DNA from: Planctomycetota bacterium
GTDB taxonomy: Bacteria > Planctomycetota > Phycisphaerae > Phycisphaerales > UBA1924
Assembly (NCBI GenBank): GCA_020831805.1
Contig: JAFIFX010000001.1
Location: forward strand, 419,559-483,558
Length of the DNA stretch: 64,000 nt
Direction: 5' to 3'
Positions 28,701 through 36,581 of this stretch are shown piece after piece; positions within the stretch are counted from its first letter, which is position 1, and each line of letters begins with the position of its first letter. Position numbers and translations under genes: made by a program. The notes beneath the pieces were generated by a model. That model did no database searches, was not told the origin of the DNA, and saw only the letters and a list, made by a program, of their open reading frames with translations.

Positions 28701-29214
28701 ACTGGCCGGGGTCCTCCACGGTCTCGACGCGGTCGTAGCCGGCGGTGGTGAGCCAGTCGATGAGTTGGGAGAGACCGGGAGCGTCGCCCTTGTGGATGGT
28801 GCGGACCAGGGTGTCGAGGCGGGCCGGGCCGGGGGCCGGCTGCATGAGCGAGGCGACGGGCACGACGAGGACGCGGGGTGCGTGCCCGTCACGGAGGCGC
28901 CGGAGGACGGTGGCGCGCTGGGCGAAGAGTTCGGCGGAGACGCCGGTCTCGCCGGGGGCGAGTTCGAGGGCGGGGACGATGGTGGCGGCGCCGGGTTCGA
29001 GGGCGTTGATTTCGCCGGCGATGTCCTCGGCCTCGTCGGTGTGGGCGCAGGCGACGATGACGGTGCGGGAGATGATCCGGGCCACGGCGAGCGCGGTGAA
29101 GGACACGGACGGCCCGACATGGCCGGAGGCGACGACACGCCGGCCGGCGCGCAGGGCTTCGGCCAGTGCGCGCACCGGTGCGTCCCGCTCGGCGATTTTG
29201 GCCAGTTCGGTCAT
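25765..29214 (-). CDS. mfd: Transcription-repair coupling factor Mfd
   Basis: Mfd removes RNA polymerase stalled at DNA lesions and recruits UvrA. At 1149 residues it has the family's usual length. The order is a UvrB-like N-terminal part (FAVRGGILDIFSPVSGD near 170), the polymerase-interacting CarD-like domain (GDYVVHADHGIALFTGL near 430), and the superfamily 2 translocase with Walker A GDVGFGKTEL near 600, DEEQ box VIDEEQRFGVEH near 703, and the RecG-like motif LHQLRGRVGRS. The C-terminal TRCF domain is present. All core motifs look intact. Confidence 0.97.
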   Translation of the reverse strand: MTELAKIAERDAPVRALAEALRAGRRVVASGHVGPSVSFTALAVARIISRTVIVACAHTDEAEDIAGEINALEPGAATIVPALELAPGETGVSAELFAQRATVLRRLRDGHAPRVLVVPVASLMQPAPGPARLDTLVRTIHKGDAPGLSQLIDWLTTAGYDRVETVEDPGQFAVRGGILDIFSPVSGDTGPPAPVRLDFFGDEIDSLREFDLETMGSDRALERCTLAAAGQSALAESKDDTFVLDYAPRESVVILAETFEVVEQARGYFERVSDGRTVYPPPQVLKALSERTHALAELNQFSTSSAAADVRVDLSVSPVPSFDKDAAQAVRELAELAETARVVLACTSEAESARLGELISLHAPGTDIERRVLDIRRGMIWGDEDLHDDGSGGVRGRTAIVPSGELLHRSSVRRRVAKIRAGRAMDTFLDIAAGDYVVHADHGIALFTGLAVLPAGGTKDRAKVPTHPSQKKSDDRQMEEYLTLEFAGKSRLHVPCSQIDLVQKYIGGFRGKPQLSTIGGRKWKGQKERVADSVRDLAGELLRVRAAREHQPGIAYPHDTPWQTEFEAEFPYEETEDQLAALIEIKKDMARPRPMDRLICGDVGFGKTELAIRAAFKACEYGRQVAVLVPTTVLAEQHERTFKARFADYPFRVESLSRFKTTQQINAILKELRTGAVDVVIGTHRLLSKDVRFADLGLVVIDEEQRFGVEHKETLLQLRMTVDVMTLSATPIPRTLHMSMLGLRDISSLTTPPVDRRAVVTEVIPSNEKRIAAAIKRELAREGQVFYVHNRVHDLQSVAARVKALVPDARVVAGHGQMDPRELEEVMLTFMRREADILVSTTIIEAGIDIPTANTMIIDDADRFGLAELHQLRGRVGRSHHRAYCYLLLPADRPVKEVAQKRLKAIEEYAMLGAGFKIAMRDLEIRGAGNLLGAEQSGHIAAVGYEMFCRLLDNAVHQLTNATEESPVRHTAVDIGVYGLIPRPYIPSDQRRLEAYRRLASAATPAELDHVERDLLSAYGEPPPPAKRLILLARLRAAAQQWGVRALSTRGEDAVFMAADPGPLAAALAAAELGPVRTVGADLAQTNARSAAGKPLSEIYLRPPPRQRTDPIGLAKSLTRALERPPAAAGSAGSAELSGTFPARTPDPC

Positions 29215-29290
29215 GGGGTTCGGAGGGCCCGGGGGCCTTTGGGGATTGTTGGCGGGCGATCGGGTTCGGTCCTTCGGACCGAAGGGTGGG

Positions 29291-29650
29291 TCATTCGGTC
29301 GTGGCGTGGGGCCGGATGATCTCGATGGTGCGGGGGCCGATGCCGCGGACGCGCTGGAGGTCTTCGAGGGACGCGAAGGGGCCGTTGGCGTCGCGGTCCT
29401 CGATGATGCGGGCGGACAAAGCCGGGCCGATGCGGGGAAGGAGTTGGAGTTCGGCCGCGTCGGCGGTGTTGAGGTTGAGCAGGGGCGTCCGGACGGCGGC
29501 GGCCGCGGGCGGGGTGTCAGGGAGGGGCTCGCGGGTGGTGCTCAAGGCCAGCCCACCGGCGGCCGCGAGGGTGAGCACGATGCCCGTCAGCAGGCGCGTG
29601 GAGCGGGCGGGGTGGTGGGCGTCGGGTTTGGCGGTCGCCGGGGCGGGCAT
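29291..29650 (-). CDS. Helix-hairpin-helix protein, ComEA-like
   Basis: The 119-residue protein has one membrane segment (about 22-42, TGIVLTLAAAGGLAL) and a C-terminal pair of helix-hairpin-helix motifs: LNTADAAELQLLPRIGPAL and LEDLQRVRGIGPRTIEII. This is the ComEA layout, a membrane-anchored double-stranded DNA binder in natural transformation, although short HhH proteins also have other roles. The start ATG lies four bases after the stop of the GH10-like gene. With comF in this window it gives a second gene of a competence-type family, but they are 13 kb apart. Confidence 0.85.
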   Translation of the reverse strand: MPAPATAKPDAHHPARSTRLLTGIVLTLAAAGGLALSTTREPLPDTPPAAAAVRTPLLNLNTADAAELQLLPRIGPALSARIIEDRDANGPFASLEDLQRVRGIGPRTIEIIRPHATTE

Positions 29651-29654
29651 GGGG

Positions 29655-31373
29655 TCAGCCCGCGGGCTGGGGGGTTGCCGCACGGGCGCCGGCCTTGAGC
29701 AGGCCGACGGGCTCGGGCATCTGGCCCTTGGCGATGGACGCGCGAAGGTCTGCGAAACGCTCGGCCACCGGGCGGGGGGCACCGCCGGCGTCGGCGAGCG
29801 CGCCCAGGGGCATCTCCGCGGAGTCGGGGGGGTCGGCCAGATCCTGCCAGCACACGGACTGGACATACGGCTTGGCCAGCGCGACCGCGAGGTAGGCGCT
29901 CGCCCAGTCGGCCTGGGCGCGGGTGGACCAGGGCTGACGCCACGAGCCGCCGGAACGCGGGAGGGCATCTTCGTCCTCGGGCTCGTGCGGCACCGGGGCG
30001 GCGGGCACGCCGACGGCGGAGAGCGCCACGGGCCGGTCCAGGGCCGCGTACTGGTCGAGCATGGCGCTGAAGGCCATCAGGTCCCGCGTGCCCAGCCCGG
30101 GCCGGGGCACGCCCATCTGGACGCGCAGCGCGAGGGCGTCGAACTGGACGCCGGCCTGGGCCAGCATCTCGGCGTAGAGCGTGGGCGGGAGCGAACGACG
30201 GTCCGCGGAGTGGTGCTCGCCCCACGGCTCGACGATCTCGATCTGCACCTTGGCCTTGGGGTGGAGCTTGCGGGTGACCAGCACACAGATGCGGGTCAGG
30301 TCGATCATCTGCTCGAAGGTGAAGGAGAAGTTGCGGTTGGCGTGCAGGCCGGAGCAGACCGTCCAGCGGGTGACCGTGCGCCGGTAGCGGGTGACGACGG
30401 CCTTCATGTGCTCGTAGACCAGCTCGCGCAGGGTGTCGTAGTCGTTCTCCCAGATGTAGAGCCACTCCGGCACGGCGTGGGGGCGGAAGTCGATCACCGG
30501 GCCGGCGACCACGGGCAGCTTGGCCGAGCGCACCGCCCACTCGATCCAGCGGTCGGTGCGGGCGAACGCGTACTCGCCCTCGGCCGGCTCCATCTCGATC
30601 CAGCGCATAGGCATGGTGATGAAGTCCGCGCAGCGGGTTGCGAGCTGCTTGGCGGCGTCGGAATAGACCAGCGGCGAGATGGTCACGCCGACGGCCGGGG
30701 GCTGGGGCAGCACCAGGCCCGAACGGGTCGGGTGGAGCACCGGCTGGGCGGCGCCGAGATCATCGGCGGCCTGGGCGTGCATGTCGGCGCGGGCCTGGGC
30801 CCCGAAGTCGATCTGGGCCTGACGCATGGCCAGCCGCTCGGACGCCTCGAGCGCGATCCAGAGGGCGCGGAGGGCCAGCCGGTCGGCCTCGTCGTCGGGT
30901 AGGCCCGTGTCCCCGGCGTTCCGCGGCAGGGCCACGAGCGCCTGTGTGAAGGCGTCGCGGGCCTTCTCGAGGATGGGCATCGCCGGATCATCGGCGAGCA
31001 TGTCGAACGCCTGCCATTCTTCGAGCTTGTTGAGGATGAGCATGACCCGGTGGCGGGCGAGTTCCAGGCTCAGCAGATAGGGCCGGTCCCGGTCGGGGAG
31101 CAGGCAGGTCTGGAGGACCAGCTCGCCCATCGGCCGCAGGGCCGTGCCGTCGGGCAGCAGGGCGGCGCCGATGCTGGCCAGCGCGCCGGCGTCCAGGTTG
31201 ATCTGCAGGGAGAGGGCGGCGGCCTCGGCGTTAGTTTTCTCACAGCGGATCAGGCCGTTCTCGAACAGGGCCGAGCCGTTGACCGGGACGGAGTCCGGGC
31301 CGACCACGGAGGCGCCGGGGAGGACGCCCTGCGTGCTGGGAGCGAGACGGTCTGTGACGGCAAATGCCAGCAT
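29655..31373 (-). CDS. GH10-like (endo-xylanase fold) protein, catalytic residues not evident
   Basis: The C-terminal two thirds of this 572-residue protein resembles a family 10 glycoside hydrolase barrel: MRWIEMEPAEGEYAFARTD corresponds to the NEMKWxxxEPxxGxF segment, and DFRPHAVPEWLY corresponds to the LVWHxQxPxW segment. Where GH10 enzymes have W-x-V-x-N-E with the acid/base glutamate, this protein has RWTVCSGLHANRNFSF, and the strand expected to carry T-E reads VALSAVGVPA. I infer a non-catalytic or altered barrel. The N-terminal third is an unknown domain. There is no signal peptide, so it is probably cytoplasmic. The start is chosen at MLAFAV; upstream codons lack coding character. Confidence 0.75.
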   Translation of the reverse strand: MLAFAVTDRLAPSTQGVLPGASVVGPDSVPVNGSALFENGLIRCEKTNAEAAALSLQINLDAGALASIGAALLPDGTALRPMGELVLQTCLLPDRDRPYLLSLELARHRVMLILNKLEEWQAFDMLADDPAMPILEKARDAFTQALVALPRNAGDTGLPDDEADRLALRALWIALEASERLAMRQAQIDFGAQARADMHAQAADDLGAAQPVLHPTRSGLVLPQPPAVGVTISPLVYSDAAKQLATRCADFITMPMRWIEMEPAEGEYAFARTDRWIEWAVRSAKLPVVAGPVIDFRPHAVPEWLYIWENDYDTLRELVYEHMKAVVTRYRRTVTRWTVCSGLHANRNFSFTFEQMIDLTRICVLVTRKLHPKAKVQIEIVEPWGEHHSADRRSLPPTLYAEMLAQAGVQFDALALRVQMGVPRPGLGTRDLMAFSAMLDQYAALDRPVALSAVGVPAAPVPHEPEDEDALPRSGGSWRQPWSTRAQADWASAYLAVALAKPYVQSVCWQDLADPPDSAEMPLGALADAGGAPRPVAERFADLRASIAKGQMPEPVGLLKAGARAATPQPAG

Positions 31374-31533
31374 CGGGACTTCACACCACCGCCCGGTCCG
31401 GGCATTCGGGCCCGGGCGGCGGTCGGCCGTCGGCGGGCGTTCGGAGACTTTACGGCCGATCCGAGGCCGGGGCGAGCGGGCGGTGATCGGTTCCGGAGGC
31501 TGGCCACTGCGGGACGGGGCGCTATTCTCCGCC

Positions 31534-32529
31534 ATGCCCACGAACGCGACCGGACAGCAGGGATCGGCGGTGTTTTCCACGGATCTGGCCCTGCCGGACC
31601 GTCGCCGGGGCAAAGTCCGGGACACCTACACGCTGCCCGGGGCCGGGCGGGGCGGGTCCGACGCGATCCTGATGGTCGCCACGGACCGGCTGAGCGCGTT
31701 CGATGTGGTGCTGCCCACGCCGATCCCGGGCAAGGGCCGGCTGCTGACGGAGATCGCCGCGTTCTGGCTGCGGCTGATCGGGGACCGCGGGCTGGGCCCG
31801 ACGCACCTGATCTCGACCGATGACACCCTGATCCCCGACGAGGCCCTGACCGGCACGACCACGCGGGCGGATCTGCGCGGGCGGGTGACCATCGGGACCC
31901 GGTGCTCGGTGATCCCGGTGGAGTGCGTGGTTCGGGGGTATCTGGAGGGGTCGGGCTGGAAGGATTACAAGCAGACCGGGGCGGTGTGCGGGGTGGCGTT
32001 GCCGGCGGGGCTGCGGCAGTGCGAGCGGCTGCCCGAGCCGATCTTCACGCCCGCGACCAAGGCCGAGGAAGGCCACGACGAGAACATCGGCTTTGACGCG
32101 GCGGTCGATCATGTCGCCGGGATGGTCGGACGCGAGCGTGCCGGGGCGTTGATGGAGACCCTCCGGGCGCGGTCGCTGGCGATCTACGCCATGGCGGGCG
32201 AGCACGCGGCGGCGCGGGGGATCATTCTGGCGGACACGAAGTTCGAGTTCGGGCTGCCGCTGGCGGAGGGGCGGCCGGATCTCGACGCGGCGCCGGTGCT
32301 GATTGACGAGGCGTTGACGCCGGACTCGAGCCGGTTCTGGGAAGCCGACGGGTTCGAGCCCGGTCGGGCGCAGGCGAGCTTCGACAAGCAGTTCGTGCGC
32401 GAGTACCTGCAGGGGCTGGTGGACCGGGGCCTGTGGGACAAGTCCGATCCGGGGCCGGAGCTGCCGGGGGACGTGGTCGGAGGCACGCTGGCGCGGTACC
32501 GGGCGGCGCGGGACCGGCTGCTGGGATAA
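31534..32529 (+). CDS. purC: Phosphoribosylaminoimidazole-succinocarboxamide synthase
   Basis: PurC joins aspartate to CAIR in purine synthesis. The 331-residue protein is of the longer, eukaryote-like type. Motifs include RRGKVRDTY, DRLSAFDVVLPTPIPGKG, the signature PVECVVRGYLEGSGW, and ILADTKFEFGL. The Lys/Asp of GKVRDTY and LADTKFEF are the usual substrate contacts. It is divergent from the GH10-like gene by 160 bases and stands alone. A hairpin follows a few bases after the stop. Confidence 0.96.
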   Translation: MPTNATGQQGSAVFSTDLALPDRRRGKVRDTYTLPGAGRGGSDAILMVATDRLSAFDVVLPTPIPGKGRLLTEIAAFWLRLIGDRGLGPTHLISTDDTLIPDEALTGTTTRADLRGRVTIGTRCSVIPVECVVRGYLEGSGWKDYKQTGAVCGVALPAGLRQCERLPEPIFTPATKAEEGHDENIGFDAAVDHVAGMVGRERAGALMETLRARSLAIYAMAGEHAAARGIILADTKFEFGLPLAEGRPDLDAAPVLIDEALTPDSSRFWEADGFEPGRAQASFDKQFVREYLQGLVDRGLWDKSDPGPELPGDVVGGTLARYRAARDRLLG

Positions 32530-32536
32530 AGGCAGA

Positions 32537-32555
32537 GGCCGGCTGGAAGCCGGCC
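32537..32555. repeat. Inverted-repeat hairpin after purC, REP-like
   Basis: A perfect 8-bp palindromic stem GGCCGGCT/AGCCGGCC with loop GGA sits eight bases after the purC stop and before the convergent end of the next operon. It may act as a weak terminator. Its core GGCTGG..GCC recurs in the direct repeats near 63813-63867. Confidence 0.5.
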
Positions 32556-32581
32556 CTACCAAGAGGGCAGAGGGGTCGCGG

Positions 32582-34555
32582 TCAGTCGCGGCCGATGCCC
32601 TGGACGCCGCGCTGGGCCCGCTCCTGCTGCTTGCGGGCGAGCATGGCGCGGTGGAGTTCCATGCCGCGGGGTTCGGGGAAGATCTCCGCGAACGGGCGAC
32701 CGACGCCGAGTTCGGCCTCGCGGTCGTAGATGTCGCGGAACTCCACGATCACATCGTACATGTAGCGGCGAAGGTCCTCGGGGGCGTAGTCGTAGATCCG
32801 CTCGGCCTCGTCCCGCCCGAAGACCTGGAGCATGTTGGCGACGGCGGTGCCGGCGACGAAGCTGAAATCGCGGTCCATGTACTCCATGCGTGCGGCCTGC
32901 TGCGCGGCGACGACATCGCGGAGCTGCTCACGCATGAAGATGGCGTGGGCGCGGCGGGCGTAGCTGAACATCGACGTGAACCGCTCGGGATCGCCGGCGA
33001 GCAGGCCCTCGATGACCGCGCCCTGGAGGGCCCCGTAGACCTCGGAGACGGCGACCTGGGGGGCGCCGAAGCTCTCGTGGAGCTGGCGGGCGACGAAGTC
33101 GGGCAGGGAGAGGGTCATCTCCATCTCGCGGGAGGGGTCGTTGAAGTTGTGCTTGCCCCAGGTGCGCAGGCGCTCGAACCAGCGCTCGGCCTGCACCATG
33201 TCGCCGCGCCGGTAGAAGTAGCGGATGGCGTCGCGGAGGAAGTTCTCGTAACCGGCGGCGACGGGGCGGTAGCTGCGGCGTTCGGCCTCGAAGATGCCGG
33301 ACGCCTCGACGACCTCCTCGAGCATGTCGCCGTAGGTGGGGATGAAGTAGGGGTTCGGCGCGACGAACCAGACGCCGACGCGGCCCTCGTGGACATCGAG
33401 GTAGTTGAAGTACATGTCGCCGAAGCGCCAGAGTTCCTGCACGGACTGGAGCACGATGCGGTAGGTGTTGAGGAAGTCGAGCGAGTCGGAGTTGTGGAAG
33501 TTGACCTCCATGCGCCCGACATCGACGCCTCGGGCGGACCAGTAGAGCGCGTGCGCGCCGGCGAGCCGCCAGTCGGCCGGGCCGTACTTGCGGACGACCT
33601 GGAGCATGCGGACGGGCTCCATGTTGTACTGGTCGATCAGGACGCGCTTGCGGACATGGTTGCGGGCCAGGTTCCAGGCTTCCTCGCTGGGGTGGCGTTC
33701 GCGGAGGCGGACGAAGGCCTGGGTCTTGGGGCCGGCGCGCTCGACATCGCGATCCATCAGCATCTCGAGCCGGCCGGCGCGCTCCAGCTCGTCGTGGAGC
33801 TGGGCGCGGCGGAGGAAGTCGTAGCCGATCCGCTCGTTCAGATCCCGTTCGTACTCGTCGAGGATCTGCGCGGCGGTGGCGTTCTTCTGACGCAGGGTGG
33901 CGCGGGTGTCCGGCGCGTCGATGATGTCCTGGATCTGGCGGGCGTGGATCTCGATGACGGAGGCGCGGTCGCGCTGGTCCGGCGGGATCGTGGGGCGGGG
34001 GCCCATGATGTTGTGCCACTCGTAGGCGAGTTCCCGCTTGTAGTGCTGGTTGGCGTCGTCGGTGTAGCCGCCGACCTTGTGGAGATAGATCCAGGCCAGC
34101 TCGCGGTGCATGAGCATGTCGGACGGGTTGGCGCGGAGGCCCTCGTCGCGGAGCAGACGGATGCCGGCGTTGACCCAGTCCCAGCGTTCATGCGGCGTCT
34201 GGGTGGTGACGGAGATGTTGTACGCGAGGTTCCAGGCGTGGAAGGACCAGACGCGGGGGAAGCGGGGCTGGAGGCGGGTGATCTGGCGGGCGAGTTCGAC
34301 GGCCTCGAAGTAGCGGCCCTCCTCCTTGGCGGAGTTGGCGCGGATCCAGAGGTAGTTGACGAACAGGCCGCGGAGCGCGCCCATGGCGATGCCCAGGGCC
34401 ACCTGGGGCGGGTCGCCGTCCTCGGCCCGGTCGGTGTAGGCCAGCTCGTTGCGTCCGACCGACGCCGCCACGACCGAGGTCATGACGCTGGACCCGAACA
34501 GACCGGCGATCAGGGCCAGGATGGCGATGAACCGGACTTTCGCGCTGCGATGCAT
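32582..34555 (-). CDS. Signal-anchored large protein of unknown function, last gene of the SPFH-ABC operon
   Basis: The 657-residue protein has an N-terminal membrane anchor or signal (about 8-31) and a long helical domain. Segments such as GRYFEAVELARQITRLQPRF and DMLMHRELAWIYLHKVGGY look like tetratricopeptide-type helices, and aromatic residues are frequent (WFVAPNPYFIPTYGDMLEE). I do not recognise the family. It lies 67 bases after the ABC permease and is the last gene before the convergent purC, so I infer a periplasmic or membrane-face accessory of that transporter. Confidence 0.82.
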   Translation of the reverse strand: MHRSAKVRFIAILALIAGLFGSSVMTSVVAASVGRNELAYTDRAEDGDPPQVALGIAMGALRGLFVNYLWIRANSAKEEGRYFEAVELARQITRLQPRFPRVWSFHAWNLAYNISVTTQTPHERWDWVNAGIRLLRDEGLRANPSDMLMHRELAWIYLHKVGGYTDDANQHYKRELAYEWHNIMGPRPTIPPDQRDRASVIEIHARQIQDIIDAPDTRATLRQKNATAAQILDEYERDLNERIGYDFLRRAQLHDELERAGRLEMLMDRDVERAGPKTQAFVRLRERHPSEEAWNLARNHVRKRVLIDQYNMEPVRMLQVVRKYGPADWRLAGAHALYWSARGVDVGRMEVNFHNSDSLDFLNTYRIVLQSVQELWRFGDMYFNYLDVHEGRVGVWFVAPNPYFIPTYGDMLEEVVEASGIFEAERRSYRPVAAGYENFLRDAIRYFYRRGDMVQAERWFERLRTWGKHNFNDPSREMEMTLSLPDFVARQLHESFGAPQVAVSEVYGALQGAVIEGLLAGDPERFTSMFSYARRAHAIFMREQLRDVVAAQQAARMEYMDRDFSFVAGTAVANMLQVFGRDEAERIYDYAPEDLRRYMYDVIVEFRDIYDREAELGVGRPFAEIFPEPRGMELHRAMLARKQQERAQRGVQGIGRD

Positions 34556-34622
34556 GGCTCGGCTCCGTGGTTCCGCCCATTGCCGGGCGGGGCGGGGCTT
34601 GCCCGCTGTACGGTGATACGGG

Positions 34623-36581
34623 TCAGTGGCCCGAATAGATCGCCAACTGGCGGGAACGCATGGCGTACACGCCGGCGGCGTAGATCAGCAGGGAGGCGAC
34701 GATCAGGAACAGCGAGCCCGTGGCGACGCTGGCCCAGGAGAGCAGACGACCATCAGAGAGCCGCTCGGCCGGGCGGAGGTCGTTGTACACGCGGAAGACG
34801 CCGCTGACGGTGTCGGCGAAGTGGTAGATGGCCCAGCGGAAGACATCGAGGTTGCCATCGAGATCGGTGGTGCCCCAGCCGGGCAGGGCGTAGGCGATCC
34901 ATCCCGAGCTTTCCGCGATGAAGAACACCCCCACCGCCACGAGGCAGGCCACCGGGAAACTCAGGAAGGTCCCGGCGCAGACGGCGAGCATGGCCAGGAA
35001 CGCCAGCTTGACCCATTGGACGGCCTGCACGCGGAGGAAGTTGCCGCGGAAGCTGCCGACCTGGTACGAGACCTCCAGCCCGTCGGGCGGGAGGGTGATG
35101 GTGTTGGTGTTGGGGAGGAAGACGATGCCGCCCCCGCCCCTGGGGTCCTGGATGAAGCGGCCGTTGTAGAGCTGGAATCGGATCTCGCCGCGCTCGTTGA
35201 CCATCTCCGGGGCGAGCGTGATGGTGTGGGAGAAGCCCAGGCCGGTGCGGTCGCGGATCAGGGTCGTGCCGTCCTCGAAGACGAAGGTCAGGGCGTAGAA
35301 AACATCGGGCCGGTTGCCCTCGGCGTTGATGCGGTACCGCAGGGTGAGCGGGACGCCGCGGCGTTGTGCGTCGTGGAGGCCGGTGAAGGCGAACTCCTCG
35401 AAGCCCTCGGTGCGGGGATCGATGGACCGGAACTGGGTGACGGCCTCGCGGAAGGCCTCATCGCGGAAGCGGGCGCGATCGGCCGGGGTGGGCGTGAAGG
35501 CGCCCAGTCGCTGGATGTCCTCGATGCGCAGCTCGACGGCCCGGTCGAACATGGGATCGTTGATGTTGAAGGGCAGCTCGGGGAGGACCGGCCGGCGGGC
35601 GGTGAGGATGCGCGTCTCGAGGATCATGCGGTCCTCGGTCATGACCAGACTGGGGTCGCGGGGTTCGTAGGCGCGGATCTCGCCGCCGGCGGGGGCGCGG
35701 CGGAGCGACTCGGTGAAGAGGAAGACGCCGGTGGAGCTGACCAGGAGGAGGATGGCCGCGAGCGTGGCCACGCCGAGCCATTTGCCCAGGACATACTGGA
35801 AGGCGGAGACCGGCTTGGTCATGGTCTGCCAGATGATTTTGTCGCGCTGCTCGAAGGCCACGGTGGCCGCGCCGAAGAACAGCACCAGCAGGGCGATGAC
35901 CCAGAAGGTCAGCTGGTTGGCGTACTGCAGGAACGCCTGGACCCGGTACCGCAGGGGCTGCTCGCCGTTGAGCACCATCGGCATGGCGGCGAGCAGGATG
36001 ATGAGCATGCCGATGAAGATGGTCGAGACCTTCAGCCGGACGGCCTCGGCGAGCACATTGCGGGCGATGGCCAGGACCGGGTGGGACGGCTTGAAGAGCA
36101 TGCCCGCGGCGCGGAGCAGCACGATAAAGGCGAGCATGAGCTGCATGCCGCCCAGGATCACGAAGCCGAACGGTCGGGTCGGATCGAAGAGCAGGAGGGG
36201 CAGGCCGACGAAAACGGCGACGAAGGTGAACGCGAAGTAGCTGATGCCCAGCCCGAGCCACACGAACAGGAGGACCAGTGAGCTGGCCAGCAGGATGCCC
36301 AGCGACAGCGAGACCGGGGAACGGGCCGCTTCGAGGGCATCGGTGTAGGTGCGGAGCTGGACGGCCTCGGGGTTGATGACGCGCCGGCCTTCGTCGTCGG
36401 TGATAAAGCGGGGGACCTCGGCGGCGAGCGCACGGACGCCGGTCGGGTCGGCCGCAGACTCCAGGAAGATCCAGCCGATCGAGCCCCCCACGAGCAGCAG
36501 AATGATCCCGGTCGCGACGACCTTGAACATGAGCGACTGCTGGAACCGATCGATCGCACCGAGACGGTCGCTCAGGCTCAC
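34623..36581 (-). CDS. ABC-2 type permease, large
   Basis: The 652-residue protein has a first helix at about 17-38, then, after a 60-residue loop, a block of hydrophobic segments (about 95-285). The cytoplasmic motif IIWQTMTKPVSAFQYVLGKW corresponds to the K-P..-K-x-x-G motif of ABC-2 permeases. A large extracytoplasmic domain of about 250 residues (300-545) contains FRLYNGRFIQDPRGGG-like beta features, and further helices near the end (about 555-590 and 620-640) close the protein. The start overlaps the stop of the ATPase gene as ATGA, so these two form one transporter. Confidence 0.88.
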   Translation of the reverse strand: MSLSDRLGAIDRFQQSLMFKVVATGIILLLVGGSIGWIFLESAADPTGVRALAAEVPRFITDDEGRRVINPEAVQLRTYTDALEAARSPVSLSLGILLASSLVLLFVWLGLGISYFAFTFVAVFVGLPLLLFDPTRPFGFVILGGMQLMLAFIVLLRAAGMLFKPSHPVLAIARNVLAEAVRLKVSTIFIGMLIILLAAMPMVLNGEQPLRYRVQAFLQYANQLTFWVIALLVLFFGAATVAFEQRDKIIWQTMTKPVSAFQYVLGKWLGVATLAAILLLVSSTGVFLFTESLRRAPAGGEIRAYEPRDPSLVMTEDRMILETRILTARRPVLPELPFNINDPMFDRAVELRIEDIQRLGAFTPTPADRARFRDEAFREAVTQFRSIDPRTEGFEEFAFTGLHDAQRRGVPLTLRYRINAEGNRPDVFYALTFVFEDGTTLIRDRTGLGFSHTITLAPEMVNERGEIRFQLYNGRFIQDPRGGGGIVFLPNTNTITLPPDGLEVSYQVGSFRGNFLRVQAVQWVKLAFLAMLAVCAGTFLSFPVACLVAVGVFFIAESSGWIAYALPGWGTTDLDGNLDVFRWAIYHFADTVSGVFRVYNDLRPAERLSDGRLLSWASVATGSLFLIVASLLIYAAGVYAMRSRQLAIYSGH

